Of a DNA stretch of 64,000 nucleotides, positions 28,720-39,408 are shown in pieces. The DNA comes from Rhynchopus sp. YZ270_cl-10 (taxonomy: Eukaryota > Euglenozoa > Diplonemea > Diplonemida > Diplonemidae): contig OZ037903.1 of NCBI GenBank assembly GCA_964035575.1, positions 583,001 to 647,000 on the forward strand, in the 5' to 3' direction. The translations under genes were made by a program, and so were the position numbers. The notes below the pieces were generated by a model. The model was given only the letters and a program-made list of their open reading frames with translations. It was not told the DNA's origin and did not search any database. The stretch's first letter is position 1. Each line of letters starts with the position of its first letter.

Positions 28720-30399
28720 TTGTATGAAACAGAACGGTTCGTTTCAAAGCGTGCGTTTTGTATGAAACAGAACGGCTCGTTTCAATGCGTGCGTTTTGTA
28801 GGTAACAGAACGGCCCGTTTCAAAGCGTGCGTTTTGTATGAAACAGAACGGTTCGTTTCAAAGCGTGCGTTTTGTATGAAACAGAACGGCTCGTTTCAAT
28901 GCGTGCGTTTTGTATGTAACAGAACGGCCCGTTTCATAGCGTGCGTTTGGTATGAAACAGAACGGCTCGTTTCAAAGCGTGCGTTTTGTATGAAACAGAA
29001 CGGCCCGTTTCATAGCGTGCGTTTTGTATGAAACAGAACGGCCCGTTTCAAAGCCTGCGTTTTGTATGTAACAGAACGGCCCTTTTCATAGCGTGCGTTT
29101 CGTATGAAACAGAACGGCTCGTTTCAAAGCGTGCGTTTTGTATGAAACAGAACGGCCTGTTTCAAAGCCTGCGTTTTGTATGAAACAGAACGGCTCTTTT
29201 CATAGCGTGCGTTTTGTATGTAACAGAACGGCTCGTTTCAAAGCGTGCGTTTTGTATGTAACAGAACGGCCCTTTTCATAGCGTGCGTTTTGTATTAAAC
29301 AGAACGGCTCGTTTCAAAGCCTGCGTTTTGTATGTAACAGAACGGCCCGTTTCATAGCGTGCGTTTTGTATGAAACAGAACGGCTCGTTTCATAGCGTGC
29401 GTTTTGTATGTAACAGAACGGCCCTTTTCATAGCGTGCGTTTTGTATTAAACAGAACGGCTCGTTTCAAAGCCTGCGTTTTGTATGTAACAGAACGGCCC
29501 GTTTCATAGCGTGCGTTTTGTATGTAACAGAACGGCCCTTTTCATAGCGTGCGTTTTGTATTAAACAGAACGGCTCGTTTCAAAGCCTGCGTTTTGTATG
29601 TAACAGAACGGCCCGTTTCATATCGTGCGTTTTGTATGAAACAGAACGGCTCGTTTCAAAGCGTGCGTTTTGTATGAAACAGAACGGCCTGTTTCAAAGC
29701 CTGCGTTTTGTATGTAACAGAACGGCTCGTTTAAAAGCGTGCGTTTTGTATGAAACAGAACGGCTCGTTTCATAGCGTGCGTTTTGTATGACACAGAACG
29801 GCTCGTTTCAAAGCCTGCGTTTTGTATGAAACAGAACGGCCCGTTTCAAAGCGTGCGTTTCGTATGAAACAGAACGGCTCGTTTCAAAGCGTGCGTTTTG
29901 TATGAAACAGAACGGCTCGTTTCAAAGCGTGCGTTTTGTATGAAACAGAACGGCTCGTTTCAATGCGTGCGTTTTGTATGAAACAGAACGGCTCGTTTCA
30001 TAGCGTGCGTTTTGTATGAAACAGAACGGCTCGTTTCAAAGCGTGCGTTTTGTATGAAACAGAACGGCTCGTTTCAAAGCGTGCGTTTTGTATGAAACAG
30101 AACGGTTCGTTTCAAAGCGTGCGTTTTGTATGAAACAGAACGGCTCGTTTCAATGCGTGCGTTTTGTAGGTAACAGAACGGCCCGTTTCAAAGCGTGCGT
30201 TTTGTATGAAACAGAACGGTTCGTTTCAAAGCGTGCGTTTTGTATGAAACAGAACGGCTCGTTTCAATGCGTGCGTTTTGTATGTAACAGAACGGCCCGT
30301 TTCATAGCGTGCGTTTGGTATGAAACAGAACGGCTCGTTTCAAAGCGTGCGTTTTGTATGAAACAGAACGGCCCGTTTCATAGCGTGCGTTTTGTATGA
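28720..30399 (+). repeat. 36-unit tandem duplication inside the satellite
   Basis: The variant series starting at 28,720 recurs at 30,088, an offset of 1,368 bp or exactly 36 units. The two copies agree through at least 103 codons' worth of sequence. This is the shortest clear higher-order period in the array and lies close to its more degenerate right end. Confidence 0.8.
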
Positions 30400-33300
30400 A
30401 ACAGAACGGTTCGTTTCAAAGCGTGCGTTTGGTATGAAACAGAACGGCCCGTTTCATAGCGTGCGTTTCGTATGAAACAGAACGGCTCGTTTCAAAGCCT
30501 GCGTTTTGTATGTAACAGAACGGCCCTTTTCATAGCGTGCGTTTCGTATGAAACAGAACGGCTCCTTTCAAAGCGTGCGTTTTGTATGAAACAGAACGGC
30601 CCTTTTCATAGCGTGCGTTTCGTATGAAACAGAACGGCTCGTTTCAAAGCCTGCGTTTTGTATGTAACAGAACGGCCCTTTTCATAGCGTGCGTTTCGTA
30701 TGAAACAGAACGGCTCCTTTCAAAGCGTGCGTTTTGTATGAAACAGAACGGCTCTTTTCATAGCGTGCGTTTTGTATGTAACAGAACGGCTCGTTTCAAA
30801 GCGTGCGTTTTGTATGAAACAGAACGGCTCTTTTCATAGCGTGCGTTTTGTATGTAACAGAACGGCTCGTTTCAAAGCGTGCGTTTTGTATGAAACAGAA
30901 CGGCTCGTTTCATAGCGTGCGTTTTGTATGAAACAGAACGGCCCGTTTCAAAGCGTGCGTTTTGTATGAAACAGAACGGCTCGTTTCAAAGCGTGCGTTT
31001 TGTATGAAACAGAACGGCCCGTTTCAAAGCGTGCGTTTTGTATGAAACAGAACGGCTCTTTTCATAGCGTGCGTTTTGTATGTAACAGAACGGCTCGTTT
31101 AAAAGCGTGCGTTTTGTATGAAACAGAACGGCTCTTTTCATAGCGTGCGTTTTGTATGTAACAGAACGGCTCGTTTCAAAGCCTTCGTTTTGTATGTAAC
31201 AGAACGGCTCGTTTAAAAGCGTGCGTTTTGTATGAAACAGAACGGCTCTTTTCATAGCGTGCGTTTTGTATGTAACAGAACGGCTCGTTTCAAAGCCTTC
31301 GTTTTGTTTGAAACAGAACGGCCCGTTTCATAGCGTGCGTTTTGTATGTAACAGAACGGCTCGTTTCAAAGCGTGCGTTTTGTATGAAACAGAACGGCTC
31401 TTTTCATAGCGTGCGTTTTGTATGTAACAGAACGGCCCTTTTCATAGCGTGCGTTTTGTATTAAACAGAACGGCTCGTTTCAAAGCCTGCGTTTTGTATG
31501 TAACAGAACGGCCCGTTTCATAGCGTGCGTTTTGTTTGAAACAGAACGGCTCGTTTCAAAGCGTGCGTTTCGTATGAAACAGAACGGCTCGTTTCAAAGC
31601 GTGCGTTTTGTATGAAACAGAACGGCTCCTTTCAAAGCGTGCGTTTGGTATGAAACAGAACGGCTCGTTTCAAAGCGTGCGTTTTGTATGCAACAGAACG
31701 GCTCGTTTAAAAGCGTGCGTTTTGTATGAAACAGAACGGCCCGTTTCAAAGCGTGCGTTTTGTATGAAACAGAACGGCTCTTTTCATAGCGTGCGTTTTG
31801 TATGAAACAGAACGGTTCGTTTCAAAGCGTGCGTTTTGTATGAAACAGAACGGCTCTTTTCATAGCGTGCGTTTTGTATGAAACAGAACGGCCCGTTTCA
31901 AAGCGTGCGTTTTGTATGAAACAGAACGGCTCTTTTCATAGCGTGCGTTTTGTATGAAACAGAACGGTTCGTTTCAAAGCGTGCGTTTGGTATGAAACAG
32001 AACGGCACGTTTCAAAGCGTGCGTTTTGTATGAAACAGAACGGCTCGTTTCAAAGCGTGCGTTTTGTATGAAACAGAACGGCTCGTTTCAAAGCGTGCGT
32101 TTTGTATGAAACAGAACGGCTCGTTTCAATGCGTGCGTTTTGTATGAAACAGAACGGCTCGTTTCAAAGCGTGCGTTTTGTATGAAACAGAACGGCTCGT
32201 TTCAAAGCGTGCGTTTTGTATGAAACAGAACGGCTCGTTTCATAGCGTGCGTTTTGTATGAAACAGAACGGCTCGTTTCAAAGCGTGCGTTTTGTATGAA
32301 ACAGAACGGCTCGTTTCAAAGCGTGCGTTTTGTATGAAACAGAACGGCTCGTTTCAAAGCGTGCGTTTTGTATGAAACAGAACGGCCCGTTTCAAAGCGT
32401 GCGTTTCGTATGAAACAGAACGGCTCGTTTCAAAGCGTGCGTTTTGTATGAATCAGAACGGCCCTTTTCATAGCGTGCGTTTTGTATGTAACAGAACGGC
32501 CCTTTTCATAGCGTGCGTTTTGTATGAAACAGAACGGCCCGTTTCAAAGCCTGCGTTTTGTATGTAACAGAACGGCCCTTTTCATAGCGTGCGTTTCGTA
32601 TGAAACAGAACGGCTCTTTTCATAGCGTGCGTTTTGTATGTAACAGAACGGCTCGTTTCAAAGCGTGCGTTTTGTATGAAACAGAACGGCCCGTTTCATA
32701 GCGTGCGTTTTGTATGTAACAGAACGGCCCTTTTCATAGCGTGCGTTTTGTATTAAACAGAACGGCTCGTTTCAAAGCCTGCGTTTTGTATGAAACAGAA
32801 CGGCCCGTTTCATAGCGTGCGTTTTGTATGAAACAGAACGGCTCGTTTCAAAGCCTTCGTTTTGTAGGTAACAGAACGGCCCGTTTCATAGCGTGCGTTT
32901 TGTATGTAACAGAACGGCTCGTTTCAAAGCGTGCGTTTTGTATGAAACAGAACGGCTCTTTTCATAGCGTGCGTTTTGTATGTAACAGAACGGCTCGTTT
33001 CAAAGCGTGCGTTTTGTATGAAACAGAACGGCCCGTTTCATAGCGTGCGTTTTGTATGAAACAGAACGGCCCGTTTCATAGCGTGCGTTTTGTATGTAAC
33101 AGAACGGCCCTTTTCAAAGCGTGCGTTTTGTATGAAACAGAACGGCCCGTTTCATAGCGTGCGTTTTGTATGTAACAGAACGGCCCTTTTCATAGCGTGC
33201 GTTTTGTATTAAACAGAACGGCTCGTTTCAAAGCCTGCGTTTTGTATGTAACAGAACGGCTCGTTTCAAAGCGTGCGTTTTGTATGCAACAGAACGGCTC

Positions 33301-34087
33301 GTTTCAAAGCGTGCGTTTTGTATGTAACAGAACGGCCCGTTTCATAGCGTGCGTTTTGTATGAAACAGAACGGCCCGTTTCATAGCGTGCGTTTTGTATG
33401 TAACAGAACGGCTCTTTTCATAGCGTGCGTTTTGTATGAAACAGAACGGCCCTTTTCATAGCGTGCGTTTTGTATTAAACAGAACGGCTCGTTTCAAAGC
33501 CTGCGTTTTGTATGTAACAGAACGGCTCGTTTCAAAGCGTGCGTTTTGTATGTAACAGAACGGCCCTTTTCATAGCGTGCGTTTTGTATTAAACAGAACG
33601 GCTCGTTTCAAAGCCTGCGTTTTGTATGTAACAGAACGGCTCGTTTCAAAGCGTGCGTTTTGTATGTAACAGAACGGCCCGTTTCATAGCGTGCGTTTTG
33701 TATGAAACAGAACGGCTCGTTTCAAAGCGTGCGTTTTGTATGTAACAGAACGGCCCGTTTCATAGCGTGCGTTTTGTATGAAACAGAACGGCCCGTTTCA
33801 AAGCGTGCGTTTTGTATGAAACAGAACGGCTCGTTTCAAAGCGTGCGTTTTGTATGAAACAGAACGGCTCGTTTCATAGCGCGCGTTTTGTACGTAACAG
33901 AACGGCTCGTTTGAAAGCGTGCGTTTTGTATGAAACAAAACGGCCCGTTTCATAGCGTGCGTTTTGTATGCAACAGAACGGCCCGTTTCAAAGCGTGCGT
34001 TTTGTATGAAACAGAACGGCTCGTTTAAAAGCGTGCGTTTTGTATGAAACAAAACGGCCCGTTTCATAGCGTGCGTTTTGTATGTAA

Positions 34088-34219
34088 GTGAATGCCCCCG
34101 TTCTGGAGAGTGCGTTTTGTGTGTATTAGAGCGGCCAGTTGAGAAGGGCGAGTTAAATGTGTATGTGAAGGACCCGTTTGCAGGCGTTTGTTTTGTATGG
34201 AACAGAAAAACGTGTAGTT
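34088..34219 (+). repeat. decayed satellite units at the array edge
   Basis: After the last in-register unit, fragments such as GAGTGCGTTTTGTGTGTAT, CCGTTTGCAGGCGTTTG and TTTTGTATGGAACAGAA are recognisable remnants of the 38-bp unit, with many substitutions and lost register. This is the expected pattern at a satellite boundary that no longer takes part in homogenisation. Confidence 0.85.
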
Positions 34220-34257
34220 TTTATTTTTTGAAGTTTATTTTATGAGGGTGAATAGTA

Positions 34258-34592
34258 AAGGGGGGGTCGACGTATTATGATAGCTAAATTTTAAATTTTT
34301 TGCGAATTTTCGTTAAAATTTTTAATCTGAACCTGTTATTATGTAAGCATTGTGTAAGCACTATGTCGGGGCTTATGTAAGCACTATGTAAGCACTATGT
34401 AGGTTAAATTGTATTTTTTCTTTCGATTATTCCTAATTTTGGTGCCCCTTCCCCTTCCGCCCCCCTACATAAGGGTAAATTGGAGGTTAAATTTTAAAAA
34501 ATTCAAAATGAAAAGTTAAAATTGCCTCAAAAAGCGTGCGGGTATTATGCTAGCATAATACCCGCACCTACATAATACGTCGACCCCCCCTT
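34258..34592. mobile_element. MITE-like element with 24-bp perfect inverted ends flanked by TA
   Basis: Two perfect inverted repeats, read outward-in as TAAAGGGGGGGTCGACGTAT plus TATG, bound an AT-rich 335-bp segment. A TA dinucleotide lies just outside each end (34,256-34,257 and 34,593-34,594), which would fit a TA-target Tc1/mariner-type (Stowaway-like) MITE. The TA itself continues the symmetry, so the assignment is tentative. Inside are direct repeats of ATGTAAGCACT (34,340-34,405) and a 28-bp perfect palindrome at 34,538-34,565. It has no coding capacity. Confidence 0.75.
34538..34565. repeat. 28-bp perfect palindrome
   Basis: The half-site GCGGGTATTATGCT is followed directly by its exact reverse complement. 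It lies just inside the right end of the preceding element and shares the TATTATG motif with that element's terminal repeat, so it is probably a subterminal part of the same element. Confidence 0.9.
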
Positions 34593-34600
34593 TATGGATG

Positions 34601-35214
34601 ATGGGTGTCCAATGTACTTGATGTTGTTGACTCTGATTTTTTGTCACTTGCACGTAGTGTTATTAGAAACTCCGATAATACAGACAACGTTTAATAGCCT
34701 GATTCGGACTATTTTCTCCTCCCCTTTTATAATCACTTGTGACAAAATTCAGATCTCATACACTGTTTTGGCTGCCTTCAACGAACATAATGTTCCCTCT
34801 TTTTATAGTCTAGTATTCGAGCTGAGTTGTCGACTGTTAGAGTCGAGTTTTGGAACTTGAAGTACTTGACTCCTCTCTTTTTTAGCTCTTAGATTGACAA
34901 TCACGTACTTAAAAATAATATTGTCCTTGACCCCCTATTGTTATTTCTATTACTTTTCTTCTTTTTTTCCCTCTGCTAGAGTCTGTCAAGTACTTGTTTT
35001 CGACAAAATATACGTAAAGTACTTGATCAAGGACTTGACGTTTTCTTTGTGAAAAAGTATTTGACAGAGGGAAAACAAGTAAAAAATACTTAAAAAAAAA
35101 GAAACAAAACAAAAATAGGGTGTAAAGTACTTCAAGTACCATAAAAGAGTATCAAGTTTTGGGTTTATTGGGGGATCAAGTACTTGATATACTTCAAGTA
35201 CATTGGACATCCAT
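34601..35214. mobile_element. putative MITE with 21-bp inverted ends and AAGTACTTGA motifs
   Basis: The left end (34,601-34,621) and the reverse complement of the right end (35,194-35,214) match at 20 of 21 positions, reading ATGGRTGTCCAATGTACTTG then A. The interior is AT-rich and repeats AAGTACTTGA-type motifs (near 34,858, 34,985, 35,015, 35,125 and 35,175), as subterminal transposase-binding repeats often do. I see no clear target-site duplication and no transposase. A much smaller relative appears to lie at 53,449-53,598. Confidence 0.6.
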
Positions 35215-35692
35215 GGTATTGTTTATACGCTGTATTTTAGCTAGTCTGGGTGGCCGCGTACGTTTGTGACCCAACAGCACATCATCACCAACTGCTTTAT
35301 CTGGTGTTGTATTCCTTGTTCCGGCCTCCACCCGCCCCCTCAAAGTATGTTCTGCTCCCAAATTTATCCCCTTCTCCCAACCCCAAAACCATTTTATTGT
35401 AGTTGTCCCTACAAGCGCAACGTAAAAGAGAAATAGTTCCTCAGATACGGTCGGCAATCACCCCTCTCATAGGGTAATTGAGCTATAAAAAAATCTTCTA
35501 TTCCTTTTACTTACCTATGAGAGTTACTATTTCTGTTGATCATCTCACAGGCACTTTTCACAGTGCTCTCTCTCTATTGAACTCTTCTCCCTCATGCAAG
35601 ACTCTGGGTCCTGCTCACTCCCTTCATCTCACCCAGGTCTCAATCGAGAACCCCTGATCCCCTGCTCCTTTTCGTAGTACACACAACACACG
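35215..35692. other. spacer and presumed promoter/5'UTR of the phytanoyl-CoA dioxygenase gene
   Basis: No convincing coding exon or RNA gene is seen. The last 150 bp before the ATG are rich in CT and CA, including CAGTGCTCTCTCTCTATTG and ACACACAACACACG immediately before the start. No clear TATA box is seen at a fixed distance. Confidence 0.5.
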
Positions 35693-37088
35693 ATGCGTCA
35701 TGTGCAAAACAATTATAAGTTCCCACTGGTCGTCGGAGCAGTCCTTATCGCATTTCTTGTGATTAGCAACTCGTGCAACATGAGGGCCATTGGGTCGAAG
35801 GACACACACTCTGTTCCAAACATGCTGAACTTGGAGCAGTTGCGGAACTGGAACCGTGAAGGTTTTTTGGTGATAAAGCAAGGGATGCCGCAGGATCAGG
35901 TTACCATCCTCCGCAAGTACCTCGAGGAGATGCACATTGCCCCCCCAAAGAGAGGAGGTTTGTGGAAGTACCACGAGCCTGCTAAAGACAACAAGAGTGC
36001 CCCCCTTCTGAACCGTATTGAGAAGTTTGCATCGTACCACACGGGGATGAAGGAGTTCATCAGCCAGCCCTTTATCCGTGGCATTTCTGAGGATCTTCTT
36101 GGTGGAGAGGTTGCCTTGTTTAAGGAGAAGGTAAACTACAAGCTTCCCGGAGGTGGTGGCTTCGAACCTCACCAGGACATGCAGCCTGGGTGGACCAAAT
36201 ATGCCCCTCAGATGGTTTCTGTTCTCCTCTGCGTGGACGCAAACACAATTGTATGTCCCCCTTCTCACTTCACCTGTTTCTCAAATACCCCTACTCCACT
36301 TCTACGGGTGCGCTGAAGACAACCACCTCTTAAAAGAGATGATTTCAATGTACTTTGGCTGTCTCAATACTTCCTTTTTGCGGATACTAGATAGTGTGCC
36401 CCTCCCCCATTGTGATCACCGTGTTTCTGATGTTACCACACACACTTACCCCTTATTTTTGCAAATAATCAAAACATCCACCATTGACAGGAAAACGGTG
36501 CCCTTTACATTGCCCCAGGTGCCCATGCACGCCCGGGAGGGTTGATTGGCCGTATGAAGGAACCTCTCAATGAAACGGAGACCATGGGGCTGACATGGAT
36601 TCCGGTGGAGACCCAGCCAGGTGACCTGGTGTTCTTTGACGCGTGGTCTCCCCATAAATCTGCACCAAACCTGAGCGGCAAGGCACGGAGGAACACTTAC
36701 GTCACATGGAACCGTGCGGTATGCAATCAGTCAGCACCTTACTTTGTCTCCCCTCAGGGACTTGGAGAGCCCCGTTTGTTTTATCGTCTAATTTAAATTT
36801 AACTAATTTCATATCCACAATTCAAAAACTTCACTGAATGTAGCCAGAGTGTACCACAAAAAAACGTGAATACGTACGTACATTTTAAGAAACGACAGAG
36901 GGAAGCGTGAATATTTTACGACAAGGTTTTCGTAAATATTTACACAAAGAAACACAATTAAATCCTCTATCAACCACCTCTCACAGAAATATGGCTACCA
37001 CCGTCAGCAGTACTATGCCGACAAGTTCAAGTCCCTCCCTCCGGATGCTGACCGCGAGGAAGGTAAGGTTTACCAGTACCGAGTGTAA
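35693..37088 (+). CDS. phytanoyl-CoA dioxygenase (PhyH) family oxygenase, membrane-anchored, 3 exons
   Basis: Exons are 35,693-36,250, 36,491-36,718 and 36,987-37,088; both introns start GTATG, end CAG and are phase 0, giving 295 aa. It should be an Fe(II)/2-oxoglutarate-dependent oxygenase. The HxD iron motif is in FEPHQDMQPGW (about residues 163-173), the distal His in FFDAWSPHKSAPN, and the 2-oxoglutarate-binding Arg in the RRNTYVTWN region of exon 2. Exon 3 ends YYADKFKSLPPDADREEGK, the usual C-terminus of the bacterial-type PhyH family. A hydrophobic stretch at residues about 10-27 (FPLVVGAVLIAFLVI) suggests a signal anchor with a lumenal or extracellular catalytic domain. The substrate is unknown; the family ranges from phytanoyl-CoA to secondary-metabolite hydroxylases. 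The start is the first ATG of the open exon and places the anchor at the N-terminus. Confidence 0.9.
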
Positions 37089-38768
37089 GATGGCTGTTGC
37101 ACAAAGGTGATTCAGTTTAGAGGACTCGGCTGGGGGCGCATATTTTTTAAAAGGGTTACGAACTCGTTTTTGAGTTTTTTTTTTCTTTTTGTTAGATGTG
37201 TATGCAAGTGAGGCATACTCAAATTTTCCTATTTTTTTTTCGCGGGTTAGGTATTAGTTACTTTGTTATTCCTTTGCGCATTATTCGTTTCCCCCCCCTT
37301 TTTTTTTTTGAAAAAAAAACCTTTATTTTGTTCCACCATATTTTGTTTTCACCCTTTCTGCAGCTGTAACACATTTTTGAGCTCGAAGGGTGAAATAGAC
37401 AAAAAAAGTATCATTCCCCCTTCCACCACGACCACCACACAATTTTTTTTTGCGTCCCCCCCCCGCTTTTTTGTCTAAGATGCTTTCAATGTATCTAATA
37501 ATCAGGGTTTCCACTGGGGCTCAGTCGGAAGAAATAAAAAATAAAAAAGGCCACAACTTGTTGATAAGATGTGTCAAGCACCAAGCCAATACCTGGTAGT
37601 CTACAACAGCGGGTGTGGGGTTATATGTCATCTTGCAGCAAGACAGCAGGGATCTACCCCACCACCACCTTTCTTTTTGATGTGTAGATACACATTTATC
37701 TCAAGGGTTCTTCCCCCTTGGGGGGGGGGGGGGGGGGGCCCTCCTCCCCCCTTTTTTTACCGAGCAGATTTTCTGCGTATAGGTACACTGCACAGTCAGC
37801 GGTTCCAACGTCATTTTTTTCTTCCCCGCTTTCGACGGTGCGTCGTGTCAAACCTCGTCTTATGTCACAGGTGGATGGAAGATGCAGTAGGCCGTGTTCG
37901 CGTCTTTTGTGACGCCTCAGGTTTTATCAAAACTCCACCTCTTTTTCTTGGTTTGTTTGTACGAGATGACACTTCCCACTGTCGTTCGAACCCTCCCCCC
38001 TTTTCCACGAGACCTCTCCTTCTGCATAGCAGGACTGAAAAGAGGAAACCGTCTTGTTGCACGCTGCTGGCAGCAGCAGCGCGCTCTCCCCTCACCACCA
38101 TATTTTGCCGACGGTCTTTTTTTTTTTTTTTTTTCTCCTTCCCGGCCCCTCTTCTTACCTCGGATCTTGCTTTTCTGCTCTACAGGACGACACCTTGGGG
38201 CAGAAATTTTTCATTTTTTTTTTTTTAAAATTTTTTTGGGAAAAATTGGTGTTCCTGAACACATATCAGGGACAGGTCAGTTTGGACCCCCCTACCATCA
38301 GGGGAATATATCAAACATTGAACGAAAAAAAAAAAAAAAAACAAAGGGACTCATTCTTCTTCCTCCTGAGATAGCTACCCTTTAAAATCCAAGCAAGATA
38401 CTGCAGGGATCTCTGGTACCGAAAGATATCAACTTGATCGATGGATTTTCTGCCTCTACAGAGGCTCTCTTCATTTTTTTTGGGCTTCTTCAGAAAACGA
38501 AAATTATGAGTTTTTAAACGCCCTTCCCAAAAAAAAAAAAACAAAAACAAAAACAAAAGCTAACTTCACATGGGTCTTAACAATTTCTTTTAGACATGAG
38601 TGCCTCGTCCCCCCGGTGAGACCAGTCATCTTTCAACCTTTCTTTTTCCACTCCCTATTTGGAGTAGTCTATATTCAAACAACTTTTCCCCCTCTTTGTT
38701 TTTCCCCCTTTCAACCAATCTCTTATTCCTACCCTATTTTTTTTCGCTTTGTTCGTGTTGATTTTTAA
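37089..38768. other. intergenic, homopolymer-rich; no gene recognised
   Basis: Dense poly-T, poly-A and poly-C/G runs (a G run near 37,721-37,738; T runs near 38,118-38,136; A runs near 38,325-38,341). Open frames such as 37,569-38,228 translate to low-complexity Phe/Pro/Ser-rich sequence with no family resemblance. Confidence 0.6.
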
Positions 38769-39400
38769 CAAGGCTCTCGGGGGGGTGATTTTGCCCAAAA
38801 ATCCCCAAAAAAAAAAAATAACGGATTTTGGGGGGGGTGATTTTTTCGGAAAATCACCCCCCCCAAAAAAAAAAAAAAGTTGGGAAATCCGGATTTTTTT
38901 TGGGGGGTCTTTCTACTAGAGCTCCGTTGTTCACACAGCAGTGAACAAAGTGACCCGTCACAGCCAGAACGCGACTCAATTGGTCAAACGCCGAAGGAAA
39001 AAGGAAGCATGCAGCATGGCGAAAGGAAAAAAGTAGCGTACCGTGCGCCTGCGGCGCAAGCTTACAACCATCCTTCCCTTTGACATAGTTTGGCTGTAAT
39101 AATGTGCATTTTAAGCGCATTTTTTTGAAATGTTGCGTACCGTGGCTTCGCCAGAAACTTTCGTTTAGCAAAATATGGAAGTAAAATTCATGCAAACTGA
39201 CGATAATTACCAACGACAGTGCCATTTTATGTCAACATTTTATAGAAATGTTGCGTACCGTGGCTTCGCCCGGAACCTTTCGGGTGCCATGACCGCAGTT
39301 TCTTTCCCACGTCCCACCCTTTGCACATAGTGTGGGGAAATTTTTTTGACCCCAAATCACCCCCCTTTTTGGGTTTTGGGGGTGATCTCCGAGAGCCCTG
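38769..39400 (+). mobile_element. hAT-like MITE, family E1, copy A
   Basis: 632 bp with 12-bp terminal inverted repeats CAAGGCTCTCGG and (reverse complement of the right end) CAGGGCTCTCGG. It is flanked by an exact 8-bp target duplication ATTTTTAA (38,761-38,768 and 39,401-39,408). An 8-bp duplication with CARGG-type ends fits the hAT superfamily. Subterminal hairpins of GGGGTGATTTT type occur at both ends. The interior holds the core module with GTAGCGTACCGTGCGCCTGC and two copies of GTTGCGTACCGTGGCTTCGC about 120 bp apart. There is no transposase, so it is non-autonomous. Copy B at 47,374-48,009 is very similar but inverted. Confidence 0.92.
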
Positions 39401-39408
39401 ATTTTTAA

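Larger units (their letters stand above)
1..34087. repeat. 38-bp satellite array, about 897 tandem units, truncated by the window's left edge
   Basis: A 38-bp unit beginning CAGAACGG, with GTTTC, GCGTGCG and TATGAAA further in, repeats head to tail without interruption. Unit starts fall at 2 + 38n; I checked 2, 17,102, 30,478, 34,012 and 34,050, and all are exactly in register, giving 897 unit starts. Variation is concentrated at a few positions: GGCTCG/GGCCCG/GGCCCT/GGCCTG/GGCTCT/GGTTCG, CAAAG/CATAG/CAATG, GCGTG/GCCTG, GTTTTG/GTTTCG/GTTTGG, and TATGAAAC/TATGTAAC/TAGGTAAC/TATTAAAC/TATGACAC. There are no unique spacers and no gene inside. The 3' end (about 33,880 onward) carries more private changes. 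Satellites of this size are typical of centromeric, subtelomeric or heterochromatic DNA; which one applies here cannot be told. Confidence 0.98.

Noticed and set aside
1-34087. Numerous 60-100 aa open frames with a 38-residue periodicity, on both strands of the satellite
   Set aside because: 38 is not a multiple of 3, so three units pass through all frames. The frames follow directly from a unit poor in stop triplets, occur on both strands and end wherever a unit variant creates a stop. No sign of coding selection.
1-34087. CRISPR array
   Set aside because: No unique spacers between repeats, units are directly adjacent, there are no cas-like genes, and the rest of the window is eukaryotic.
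37569-38228. 219-aa open frame
   Set aside because: It is dominated by homopolymer-encoded Phe, Pro and Gly runs, with no domain signature and no match to flanking exon composition.
38854-39225. Open frame on the minus strand within E1 copy A, with a similar peptide in copy B (47,549-47,800)
   Set aside because: The peptide recurs only because the two MITE copies are nearly identical. Small length changes shift the frame between copies, and it resembles no transposase.
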